Source: Streptomyces sp. Je 1-332 (GTDB lineage Bacteria > Actinomycetota > Actinomycetes > Streptomycetales > Streptomycetaceae). Taken from it: a stretch of DNA of 64,000 bases. The notes below the pieces were generated by a model that was not told the origin of the DNA, ran no database searches, and saw only the letters and a program-made list of their open reading frames with translations. Positions 41,964 through 50,062 of the stretch are shown one piece after another; position 1 is the stretch's first letter, and each line of letters begins with the position of its first letter. A program made the translations under genes and the position numbers. Location: positions 2,914,001-2,978,000 of the forward strand of contig NZ_CP160402.1 in the NCBI RefSeq assembly GCF_040730185.1. The letters run 5' to 3'.

Positions 41964-43103
41964 TCAGACGTACACCTTTTTGAGCAGTGTCCGGCCCGCG
42001 GATGCCCGGTCCCGCGCGAGCAGGGCGGTGGTGAGCCGGTAGGGGTCGACGTACGGATGCGGGCGCGCGTGCCGGCGCAGGTGCCGGACCAGGCCCGGGT
42101 CGGCGGCGCCGGGGTCGTGGTCCGCCGGGAGTTCGGCGAGCAGCCGCGCGGCCCGCGCCATGCAGCGCCCCACCAGTTCGGGCCGGTAGGGCTCGCGGTC
42201 GCCGCGGCCCAGCGTCGCGACGAAGTAGAGCCGCATGCCGAGCCGGTAGGTGCGCGGGCCCACCAGGTCGAGGAACCGCCCGGCCAGGTCGGCCGCCGTG
42301 CGGCCCTGCCAGCCGCCGTACCTGCTGGAGGGCGGCGGGCCCGCGGCCCTGCCGTCGGTGCGCACCCGGCCGACGGAGACCAGGCAGACCCGGGCGCCGA
42401 GCCGGGACAGGACGTAGCGCACGAGGACGTAGTCGGGCAGCGACGCGCTGTCGAAGGGGAGCACGATGGCGTCGTACGCGCCGATCAGCGGGACGAGTTC
42501 GCGCAGCACCCCGGCGAGGTAGTTGGCCTGACCGTCGGCGCCCGCGAGACGGCGCAGGGGGAGGCCGTGCGCGGTGCCGTCCAGGTAGACCGGGCCGTTC
42601 CAGGGCCGGTGGTCGACGCACAGACCGTGCTCGGCCAGGAGGTCCACGAGGGCGTCGAGCGTGATCAGCGGGGGTTTGTGCACCCGCAGGCCCGGGTCCG
42701 GGATGCCGAGTTCCCGATAGCGGTCCACCCACAGGTCGAGGATGCGTGCGCCCGCCGGATGCAGGGCGCCGCTGCCGCCGATGGGACCCCGCAACTCGGG
42801 GCCGGACTCCCGCTCCCGCTGGTAGGCGACGTACAGACCGCCGATCCTCTCCTCGTCGAACGCGGAGAAGTCCGTCCCGGGGTACACGGCGTCGAGATGG
42901 GCCCAGAAGCCGTGGGTCTGCGCGTTGTCGACACCGACCGTCCAACTGTGCAGATGGTCGGTGGAATGCAGCAGTCCGGTGGCCCGGTGCAGCACGTCGC
43001 TCCAGAGCAGTCCTTTGACGTGGCTCAGGGTGAGCGGCTTGGTCGGGGCTATCGGGACGGGGGCGACGAGCACGCGCCACCGTGCGGGGTCGTCGCTCGG
43101 CAT
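41964..43103 (-). CDS. Unknown protein, possibly class I aminoacyl-tRNA-synthetase-like fold
   Basis: A 379-residue protein, first gene of the GH3 operon. The N-terminus 'PIAPTKPLTLSHVKGLLWSD' and the following Trp/His-rich stretch look like the start of class I synthetases ('PTG.LHLGH.R...'), with 'LSHV' at the HIGH position. No clear KMSKS motif is visible, although 'LLKKVYV' ends the protein. It could be a catalytic relative, a degenerate one, or unrelated. Other visible parts: 'YDAIVLPFDSASLPDYVLVRYVLSRLG' and 'RLGMRLYFVATLGRGDREP'. I give no function. Confidence 0.55.
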   Translation of the reverse strand: MPSDDPARWRVLVAPVPIAPTKPLTLSHVKGLLWSDVLHRATGLLHSTDHLHSWTVGVDNAQTHGFWAHLDAVYPGTDFSAFDEERIGGLYVAYQRERESGPELRGPIGGSGALHPAGARILDLWVDRYRELGIPDPGLRVHKPPLITLDALVDLLAEHGLCVDHRPWNGPVYLDGTAHGLPLRRLAGADGQANYLAGVLRELVPLIGAYDAIVLPFDSASLPDYVLVRYVLSRLGARVCLVSVGRVRTDGRAAGPPPSSRYGGWQGRTAADLAGRFLDLVGPRTYRLGMRLYFVATLGRGDREPYRPELVGRCMARAARLLAELPADHDPGAADPGLVRHLRRHARPHPYVDPYRLTTALLARDRASAGRTLLKKVYV

Positions 43104-43363
43104 GCCGGGACTCTATGTCCGGCCGCCCGGCCCGCCGGGCCTCCCGGACGAGGACTGCAGGAACATGCCAGCTACCGTCGCCGGGCCGTCCCCCGGGCCC
43201 TCTGCCGCGTCCCGGCACGGCGCCCGCACCGCCGGGTCCTGCGGAAAACCCCACCCCGTTCGACGGCAATCCGCATACCGCCGCCGAGCCACGGTTTCTA
43301 GCGTTGCTGATGAATCCCGATGGCTGTGCCACAGCCGCCGTCCCGCCAGCTTGGAGAAACCGC

Positions 43364-44038
43364 ATGGATCTCGTGACTCTCGCCCTCCCCCAGGAACCCG
43401 CGGGCGGCATCGCGGGCTGGGCGGCCGACCTCGTGGACGCGATGGGCGCTCCTGGCGCCGGTCTCGCCATCGCCCTGGAGAACCTCTTCCCGCCGCTGCC
43501 CAGCGAGGTGATCCTGCCGCTGACCGGCTTCGCCGCCGGACAGGGCGTGATCAGCCTGGCGTCCGCGCTGTTCTGGACCACGCTCGGCTCGGTGGTCGGC
43601 GCCGCCGTCCTGTACTGGATCGGCGTGCTGTTCGGCCGTGAGCGCATGCACGCCATCTGGGCCAAGCTGCCGCTGGTCAAGAGTTCCGACCTGGAGCGCA
43701 CCGAGCAGTGGTTCGCCAAGCACGGCACGAAGGCGGTGCTCCTGGGCCGCATGGTGCCGATCTTCCGCAGCCTCATCTCGATCCCGGCCGGTGTGGAGCG
43801 CATGCCGCTGCCGGTCTTCCTGGCCCTGACCACCGTGGGCAGCCTGGTCTGGAACTCGGTCCTCGTGATGGCGGGTTACTGGCTCGGCGACCAGTGGGAC
43901 ACCGTGGGGACCTACGTCGGATTCCTCTCCAAGGCCGTCGTCGTCCTGGTCGTCGCCGCCATCGTCGTCTACGTGGTCATGTGCGTGCGGTCCAGGAAGC
44001 AGCCGCAGGCGCAGCCCCAGCACCGCCGTACCTCCTGA
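43364..44038 (+). CDS. DedA/VTT-domain membrane protein
   Basis: A 224-residue integral membrane protein of the DedA family (undecaprenyl-phosphate or phospholipid flipping). Characteristic 'ENLFPPLPSEVILPLTGFAAG' (about 37-57), 'WIGVLFGRERM', 'FAKHGTKAVLLGRMVPIFRSLISIPAG' with the conserved Arg residues, and 'MAGYWLGDQWDTVG'. Four to five membrane segments and a short basic tail. ATG 43364 with GGAG upstream. May support envelope homeostasis; no link to the neighbouring clusters is evident. Confidence 0.9.
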   Translation: MDLVTLALPQEPAGGIAGWAADLVDAMGAPGAGLAIALENLFPPLPSEVILPLTGFAAGQGVISLASALFWTTLGSVVGAAVLYWIGVLFGRERMHAIWAKLPLVKSSDLERTEQWFAKHGTKAVLLGRMVPIFRSLISIPAGVERMPLPVFLALTTVGSLVWNSVLVMAGYWLGDQWDTVGTYVGFLSKAVVVLVVAAIVVYVVMCVRSRKQPQAQPQHRRTS

Positions 44039-44137
44039 CCCACGACGATGACAGGCAACGCGACAAACACCCGTCCCCTTCCCGTCCAGGCTGAGCGATC
44101 TTGCCCCGGCGGTGCGGCGGCACTAGTGTCGGCAGGC

Positions 44138-45361
44138 GTGAAGGGGGACCTGGCAGGCGCGGACACCCATCGTCTTCCGTCGCCGCTCGACCCGCGGCCG
44201 GAGAACGGTGGCGCCCTCGCACCCCCGGTGCAGCCGACGGCGCGCCTCCTGAGGGTGGCCGGTGTCCTGCTCAGCTGCTTCACCGCCCTGCTCGGCCTGC
44301 TGTACTTCATGCTGGCCGGCGCCCTGCTCGGCGCCTTCCTGCTGTGGCCGCGCACCCGCGGCAGGGCCCACGCCCTGCTCGTCGCGGGGGCCCGCAGGCT
44401 CGCCGCGCTGGAGCGATCGAGGCGCTCGGTCTTCTTCCACGACAGGTTCCCCGAGCACCACGCCTCCGACCAGCAGGTGTTGCGCTACCTCGCGGCCCGT
44501 ACGTACACCGGCCTGCTGTGCAGCATCGTGGTCGGACTGCTCGTCTTCGGCGTCATCCTGGCCGGGCTGCTCGCCGCGGGCGTCGCCCGGTCCACGATGA
44601 CCTGGCAGGAGCTGCTGACCCAGGTGGTGCTCGGCAGCGTCCTGCTCTTCCTCGACGTACAGGGCCTCTTCTCGCTGGCCGCCCTGGACACCCGGCTGGC
44701 CCGGGAGTGCTTCGGGCCCTCCGAGCGCGAGCTCCTCGAGCGGCGCATCAACGAACTGGCCGCCAGCCGCGCCGCGGTGGTGCACGCGGTGGACACCGAG
44801 CGGCGGCGCGTCGAACGCGATCTGCACGACGGCGTCCAGCAGCGTCTCGTGGCGCTGGCCATGCTGCTCGGCCGGGCCCGGCGCAGCAAGACGCCGGAAC
44901 AGGCGGACGCTCTCCTGGAGCAGGCGCACAAGGAGTCCCAGGAAGTCCTCACCGAACTGCGCGAAGTGGCCTGGCGGGTCTATCCGTCGGCGCTCGACAA
45001 CCTCGGTCTGCAGGAGGCACTCGGCGGGGTCTCCGAGCGGTGCAGCATTCCGATAAGGATCGAGTACGACGTTCCCGAGCCGCTGCCGCCGTCCCTGGAG
45101 ACGGCCGCCTACTTCGTCGTGTCCGAGGCCGTGACCAACGCGGCCAAGCACTCGTCGGCCGAGGACATCTTCGTCAGCGTCAAGGCGTGCGACACGTTCC
45201 TGGCCATCCTGGTCCGCGACAGCGGCGTCGGCGGCGCCGATCCGGCGGGCAGCGGTCTGACCGGACTGCACAGCCGGGTGGCCGCGCTCGACGGCAGCCT
45301 GAACGTCCACAGCCCCATCGGGGGCCCCACCACCATCACCGCGGAGCTGCCGTGCGCGTAA
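44138..45361 (+). CDS. NarL-type sensor histidine kinase
   Basis: A membrane kinase of about 407 residues. Two hydrophobic hairpins lie near residues 35-70 ('LLSCFTALLGLLYFMLAGAL') and 130-190. The HisKA_3 domain carries the phospho-acceptor in 'ERRRVERDLHDGVQQRLVAL' (about 230-250). The ATPase domain has 'SEAVTNAAKHSSA' and 'GSGLTGLHSRVAALDGSL'. GTG 44138 chosen; the frame is open to 44048 and another GTG is at 44126. Overlaps its response regulator by 10 bp. Located beside NRPS-cluster genes and may regulate them. Confidence 0.88.
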   Translation: MKGDLAGADTHRLPSPLDPRPENGGALAPPVQPTARLLRVAGVLLSCFTALLGLLYFMLAGALLGAFLLWPRTRGRAHALLVAGARRLAALERSRRSVFFHDRFPEHHASDQQVLRYLAARTYTGLLCSIVVGLLVFGVILAGLLAAGVARSTMTWQELLTQVVLGSVLLFLDVQGLFSLAALDTRLARECFGPSERELLERRINELAASRAAVVHAVDTERRRVERDLHDGVQQRLVALAMLLGRARRSKTPEQADALLEQAHKESQEVLTELREVAWRVYPSALDNLGLQEALGGVSERCSIPIRIEYDVPEPLPPSLETAAYFVVSEAVTNAAKHSSAEDIFVSVKACDTFLAILVRDSGVGGADPAGSGLTGLHSRVAALDGSLNVHSPIGGPTTITAELPCA

Positions 45362-45996
45362 TCCTCGCCGAGGACTCGACCCTGCTGCGAGAAGGGCTGA
45401 TCCGGCTGCTCACCGAGGAGGGCCACGAGGTGCTCGCCGGGGTGGGCGACGCCGTCTCGCTGTTGCGTGAGGTGGAGACGCAGACGCCGGACATCGTGGT
45501 CACCGACATCCGGATGCCGCCGACCCACACCGACGAGGGGTTGCGTGCCGCGGTGGAGATCCGCAAGCGCTGGCCCGGCGTCGGCGTGCTCGTGCTCTCC
45601 CAGCACGTGGAGCGCAACTACGCGGCGCAGCTGCTGACTTCGAACGCCGAACGGGTCGGCTACCTCCTCAAGGACCGCGTCGCGCAGGTCGACGAGTTCC
45701 TGGACTCGCTGGAGCGGATCCACGCGGGCGGCGCCGCCATCGACCCCGAAGTCGTACGGCAGCTGGTCATCCGCACCACGCACACCGACCCCCTCTCCCG
45801 CCTCACGCCCCGCGAGCGCAGCGTCATCGAGGCGCTGGCGCAGGGCCACACGAACGCGGCCATCGCGCAGAAGCTGCACATCTCGCTGAGCTCGGTCGAG
45901 AAGAACCTCAACATGATCTTCGACAGGCTCGAGCTCTCGCACACCACCGGCTACAGCCGCCGGGTGCTCGCGGTGCTGCGGTACCTGGAGTCCTGA
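45352..45996 (+). CDS. NarL/LuxR-type response regulator
   Basis: A 214-residue regulator. Receiver domain: 'VILAEDSTLLREGL', phospho-acceptor Asp in 'DIVVTDIRMPPTHTDEGL', Lys in 'GYLLKDRV'. C-terminal LuxR helix-turn-helix: 'LTPRERSVIEALAQGHTNAAIAQKL' and 'SSVEKNLNMIFDRL'. GTG at 45352 lies within the kinase gene end. Forms a complete two-component system. Confidence 0.92.
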   Translation: MRVILAEDSTLLREGLIRLLTEEGHEVLAGVGDAVSLLREVETQTPDIVVTDIRMPPTHTDEGLRAAVEIRKRWPGVGVLVLSQHVERNYAAQLLTSNAERVGYLLKDRVAQVDEFLDSLERIHAGGAAIDPEVVRQLVIRTTHTDPLSRLTPRERSVIEALAQGHTNAAIAQKLHISLSSVEKNLNMIFDRLELSHTTGYSRRVLAVLRYLES

Positions 45997-46010
45997 CGCC
46001 GCACGGACGA

Positions 46011-46051
46011 CGACTGGCCCCGGATCCGCACCGCGGGTCCGGGGCCAGTCG
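46011..46051. terminator. Bidirectional hairpin terminator
   Basis: A 14-bp perfect stem (CGACTGGCCCCGGA at 46011-46024 with TCCGGGGCCAGTCG at 46038-46051) between the converging response regulator and lysine-cyclodeaminase-like genes. Confidence 0.87.
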
Positions 46052-46080
46052 CCTGTGGGGGGTTCTCTGGTCACCTGCTC

Positions 46081-47109
46081 CTACTCGAAGGAGTAGGGGT
46101 TGAGCGCGTCCTCCGGCAGGTGCTCGAGCTCGACGCGGTCTCCGATGCCCGCCTCCTCGGCGAGTTCGAGGAACACGTCGAAGGCCACGTGGTCCTCGAG
46201 CGCGAACCCGGTCGAGTCGAAGACGGTCGTCTGCTCCCGCAGCGGCTCGGTCAGTTCCGGGTTGGCGCACAGCGTCAGCAGGTCGGGCCCGAGGTCGCTC
46301 TCCTCCAGCTGCTGGCACTCGCCCTCGCGCAGCGCCTGGCCCACGTGGTCGGCGGTGACGAAGGACGAGGTGAGAACGGCCTTCGGCACCTCGAACTTGC
46401 CGATGAGGTCGGCGCCGATGGCGTTGATGTGGACGTGCGGGCGCAGGTTCTCGCCCGGCAGGACCGGACCCTCACCGACGCCGACGGAGGTGACGGTGCA
46501 GATGATGTCCGACTGGGCCTCGATCTCGGCGAGCGTGGCGACGCGGACCTCGGCGTCCAGGAAGTCCACGCGGCTCGCGTACGAGGCGGCGTGCACGGCA
46601 TCGATGTCGTACACGAGGATCTGCTCGATCGGGAAGACCCGGCTGAGGGCGTGCGCCTGCGTCACTGCCTGCGCGCCCGCGCCGACCAGGCCGAGGACCT
46701 TGCTGTCGGGCCACGCGAGCAGCTTGCTCGCGATGGCCGCCGCGGCGCCCGTACGGATCGCGGTGGGCAGAATGCCGTCGCCGACGGCGAGCAGCCGGCC
46801 CGTCACGTCGTCGTAGCGGGTGAGGGATCCGATGATGGTCGGGAGCTGGAACGTCTCGGGGTTCGTCGGTGTGTAGCCCACCGTCTTGATCGTTATGGAA
46901 TTTCCCGGCTGATGATGCGGCATCCACTCAAGGATCGCCGTGTCGTCCGGGCCGCGGAGGAACCCTTCCCGGGAGGGCGTCACGCCTTCGCGTCCCGGGG
47001 TCGTGAACACCTCTTCCAGCCGGGCGATCATCCGGTCCATGAAATGGTCACGGCCGTTCTCCTGGACGAGCTTGGCAACATGCTGCCGGGTGAGGATCAG
47101 GGTTTCCAC
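46081..47109 (-). CDS. Lysine cyclodeaminase-like (ornithine cyclodeaminase family)
   Basis: A 342-residue NAD-dependent enzyme of the ornithine cyclodeaminase/mu-crystallin family. It matches the lysine cyclodeaminases of RapL/FkbL/VisC type, which turn L-lysine into L-pipecolate, in length and text: 'GRDHFMDRMIARLEEVF', 'EWMPHHQPGNSITIKTVGYT', 'GLVGAGAQAVTQAHALSRVF' (nucleotide loop), 'EGECQQLEESDLGP', 'VFDSTGFALEDHVAFDVFL', 'PEDALNPYSFE'. GTG 47109 has a GAGGGAG site. Distinguishing Lys from Orn as substrate needs assay; Lys is favoured by this resemblance and by the nearby NRPS. Confidence 0.83.
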   Translation of the reverse strand: METLILTRQHVAKLVQENGRDHFMDRMIARLEEVFTTPGREGVTPSREGFLRGPDDTAILEWMPHHQPGNSITIKTVGYTPTNPETFQLPTIIGSLTRYDDVTGRLLAVGDGILPTAIRTGAAAAIASKLLAWPDSKVLGLVGAGAQAVTQAHALSRVFPIEQILVYDIDAVHAASYASRVDFLDAEVRVATLAEIEAQSDIICTVTSVGVGEGPVLPGENLRPHVHINAIGADLIGKFEVPKAVLTSSFVTADHVGQALREGECQQLEESDLGPDLLTLCANPELTEPLREQTTVFDSTGFALEDHVAFDVFLELAEEAGIGDRVELEHLPEDALNPYSFE

Positions 47110-47471
47110 TTTTCTCCCTCGAATAGCATCGCTCTTGGCACTTAACTGCCAATTGAATTCAATCCGGCTCGGTTTGAGCCCAGACTGTGTCCGATCCGCG
47201 CCGGATCGAGCCATTTCGCAAGAAGCTGTATTACTCGGATCCGCCTTTAGAAAGTAACGGCCGAAATTTGCGCGGGTCAAGATTCTACGGCTCCCTTACG
47301 GTTTCCCGCAGGGTCGACCCTGCGGGAAACCGCAGGGTCGGATCTGCGGAAACCTCTGGATACTGCGGTGGTTTACCTCGTATCCACGTCCTGGGCGCAT
47401 CACTAGCGTTGCTCTCGTCGTCAGCGGACAGCCGCTCCCGGCGGACCGTGCAGCAATGGAAGGAATAAACG
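47110..47471. promoter_or_regulatory. Divergent control region between cyclodeaminase and MMPL exporter
   Basis: 362 bp without a gene, containing the promoters of both divergent genes. It is locally A/T-richer (47140-47260) than its surroundings, has a 12-bp palindrome ATTGAATTCAAT at 47152-47163, and holds the large operator-like palindrome described separately. Confidence 0.6.
47299..47354. promoter_or_regulatory. 34-bp perfect palindrome plus repeated half-sites
   Basis: 47299-47332 is a perfect palindrome; its left half reads CGGTTTCCCGCAGGGTC. The right half-site is then repeated: GCAGGGTCG...TGCGG(G)AAACC occurs at 47308-47331 and again, with two substitutions and one deletion, at 47332-47354. 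This looks like an operator for a dimeric repressor (TetR-like spacing) controlling the MMPL exporter and perhaps the cyclodeaminase. A terminator hairpin is the alternative reading. Confidence 0.65.
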
Positions 47472-49880
47472 GTGCGAAAGAAACCGGCAACGGTACGGAT
47501 CGCGCGATGGAGCGCTACACATTCGTGGACGGCCATCGGACTCTGGATCGCCTTCGTCGTCCTGTGCCTGTTCCTGGGCGGAGCGGCCGGCACCAACAAG
47601 ATCAGTGACGACGAGTCGGGCGTCCGCGAGTCCGGCCGCGCGGGCAAGATCGTGGCCTCCGGGGACTTCACCGAGAAGGCCGAGGAGAACGTCCTGATCA
47701 CCGCCGAGTCCGGCGGCGCCCTGGACAAGCAGTCCGCGCAGCGGGCCGCCGCCGACGTGCAGCGCCGGATGAAGGCGCTCGACGGCGTGGAGAGCGTCGG
47801 GGATCCGGTGCCCGCGCCGAACGGCAAGGCGCTCCTGGTGCCGGTGGTCATGAAGGGCGACACCGAGAACGCGGACACCCGCGTACAGCCGCTGCTCGAC
47901 GCCAGCGCGGCCGCGGAGGAGGCCAACGCGGGCCTGCGGATCGAGCAGGTGGGCACGGGGTCGACGGCCAAGGGCCTCTCGGAGACTCTCGGCGAGGACT
48001 TCAAGAAGGCCGAGCTGATCAGCCTTCCGCTGACGCTGCTGATCCTGCTGGTCGTGTTCGGCGCGATCATCGCCGCCGGTGTGCCCGTGCTGCTCGCGAT
48101 GTCCTGTGTGGGTGCGGCCATCGGCCTCTCCACGCTCGCCTCGCACGTGCTGCCGGAGACCAGCGCGGTCACCAACGTCATCCTGCTGATGGGCATGGCG
48201 GTGGGCGTGGACTACTCGCTCTTCTACCTCAAGCGGGAACGCGAGGAGCGCAGGCGCGGCAAGTCCCACATCGACGCGATCGAGATCGCGGCCGAGACCT
48301 CCGGCCACACCGTCGTGGTGTCCGGCACCACAGTGATCGTCGCCATGGCCGGCCTCTACCTGGCCAACGAGCCCACGTTCGCCTCGCTCGCCACGGGTTC
48401 CATCATCGTGGTCGCGGTCGCCGTGCTCGCCTCGCTGACGGTCCTGCCCGCCCTGCTCGGCAGGCTCGGCTCGTGGGTCGACCGTCCGAAGGTGCCGCTC
48501 CTGTGGCGGCTGACCATGCGCTCGGGCGAATCCCGGGTGTGGCCGGTGCTCCTGAAGCCCGCGCTGTCCAAGCCGTGGCTCACGCTCGTCGTCTCCGCGG
48601 GCGCCCTGGTGCTGCTCGCCCTGCCCGCGCTCGACATGAAGCTCAAGCAGCCGGGGTCGGACGACCTGTCCAGGGACATCGCCGTCGTACGGGCCATGGA
48701 CCGGCTCACGGACGCCTTCCCGAGCGAGGGAACCGTGCACCAGGTCTCGGTGCGCGTCCCGGCCGGTGAGGGCGCCGAGGCCAAGGCCGCCCTGAACAAG
48801 CTGCTCGAACGGACCGCGGACGACAAGCGCTTCGCGCACGACCAGAAGCCGACGATCAAGGAGTCCGCGAACCACCGGGTGTTCACCGTCAACGTGGGCA
48901 CGCCGTTCCAGCCCAAGAGCGACGGGGCCAAGGAGTCGCTGGACGTCCTGCGCGCCTGGCTGCCGCAGGCGATGGCCGACGTGCCCGACGCCGAGCACGG
49001 TGTCGGCGGCAAGGTGGCCCAGGGCGTGGACTTCACGGACCACCTCAAGGAACGCATGCCGTGGGTGGTGGGATTCGTCCTGCTCCTGACCTTCGCCACC
49101 ATGATCCTGATCTTTCGCTCTCTGGCCGTGGCGGTCTCGGCGATCCTCCTGAACCTGCTCTCCGCCGCTGCCTCCTTCGGTGTCCTCGCGGCGGTCTTCC
49201 AGAACACCTGGGCCGAGAAGCTCCTGGACTTCCACAGCACCGGGGCAGTCGTGTCCTGGCTGCCGCTGTTCCTGTTCGTGGTGCTCTTCGGCCTCTCGAT
49301 GGACTACCACGTCTTCGTCGTGAGCCGGATCCGCGAGGCGGCCGCGCAGGGCACGTCGGTCAAGGACGCGGTCCGCGAGGGCATCACGAAGTCCGCGGGT
49401 GTGGTGACCAGCGCGGCGATCGTCATGGTCGGCGTCTTCGCGATCTTCGGAACGCTGAGCATGGTCGAGTTCAAGCAGCTGGGCGTGGGCCTGGCCGCGG
49501 CGATCCTGCTCGACGCCGTGGTGATCCGCATCTTCGTCCTGCCCGCGCTGATGACGGTGATCGGCAAGTGGAACTGGTGGCCGGGCCGCGTCTCGTCCGG
49601 CGGCCGTCACGGCCAGCCCCCGACGGGCTCCGACACCGACGCCCAGGGCCACCCGCAGGCTCAGCAGCAGCCTCAGTACGCACAGTTCGCGGCGCAGCAG
49701 CAGGGCTACCAGCAGCAGCCGGCACAGCAGCAGGGCTACGCGCAACAGCCTCCGCGGCAGCAGGGCTACCAGCAGCAGCCCTCGCACCGGCAGCCGGAAC
49801 AGCACCACCAACAGCCCTACCAGCAGCCGCAGCCTCCGCTGCCGCCGCGTGATTCCTCGCGGCCCGACTTCTACCAGTAG
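47472..49880 (+). CDS. MMPL-family RND exporter with Gln-rich tail
   Basis: An 802-residue membrane protein with 12 predicted helices in the MMPL arrangement (1 + 5 + 1 + 5) and two periplasmic loops. 'GMAVGVDYSLFYLKREREERRRG' (about 245-267) and 'FGLSMDYHVFVVSRIREAAAQG' (about 607-628) are the two GxxxDY/MDY motifs that carry proton-relay residues. The last 95 residues are cytoplasmic and rich in Gln, Pro and Tyr ('QQQGYQQQPAQQQGYAQQPP'). GTG 47472 with GGAAGGA. Probably exports a lipid-like or lipopeptide product; it lies within the NRPS gene group. Confidence 0.9.
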   Translation: MRKKPATVRIARWSATHSWTAIGLWIAFVVLCLFLGGAAGTNKISDDESGVRESGRAGKIVASGDFTEKAEENVLITAESGGALDKQSAQRAAADVQRRMKALDGVESVGDPVPAPNGKALLVPVVMKGDTENADTRVQPLLDASAAAEEANAGLRIEQVGTGSTAKGLSETLGEDFKKAELISLPLTLLILLVVFGAIIAAGVPVLLAMSCVGAAIGLSTLASHVLPETSAVTNVILLMGMAVGVDYSLFYLKREREERRRGKSHIDAIEIAAETSGHTVVVSGTTVIVAMAGLYLANEPTFASLATGSIIVVAVAVLASLTVLPALLGRLGSWVDRPKVPLLWRLTMRSGESRVWPVLLKPALSKPWLTLVVSAGALVLLALPALDMKLKQPGSDDLSRDIAVVRAMDRLTDAFPSEGTVHQVSVRVPAGEGAEAKAALNKLLERTADDKRFAHDQKPTIKESANHRVFTVNVGTPFQPKSDGAKESLDVLRAWLPQAMADVPDAEHGVGGKVAQGVDFTDHLKERMPWVVGFVLLLTFATMILIFRSLAVAVSAILLNLLSAAASFGVLAAVFQNTWAEKLLDFHSTGAVVSWLPLFLFVVLFGLSMDYHVFVVSRIREAAAQGTSVKDAVREGITKSAGVVTSAAIVMVGVFAIFGTLSMVEFKQLGVGLAAAILLDAVVIRIFVLPALMTVIGKWNWWPGRVSSGGRHGQPPTGSDTDAQGHPQAQQQPQYAQFAAQQQGYQQQPAQQQGYAQQPPRQQGYQQQPSHRQPEQHHQQPYQQPQPPLPPRDSSRPDFYQ

Positions 49881-49900
49881 GTAGAGCGGGTCCCTCCGAC

Positions 49901-49944
49901 GGAGGGAGGGCGTCCTGGCACCCCCGGCCAGACGTCCTCCCTCC
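49901..49944 (+). terminator. Hairpin terminator after MMPL gene
   Basis: A long GC stem with one bulge (arms 49901-49919 and 49927-49944), followed by TTTCTTCGTT, 20 bp after the stop. Confidence 0.82.
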
Positions 49945-50062
49945 TTTCTTCGTTCTTCCCCGGCGCCGTCCGCGGCCCCGGGCTCCCGGTGGCAACTTCC
50001 TGTCTGCAGCTTCCTGCCAGCGGTGTCCCGCCGGGCAGCCCCGCGCTGCCAGGGTGACGGGC

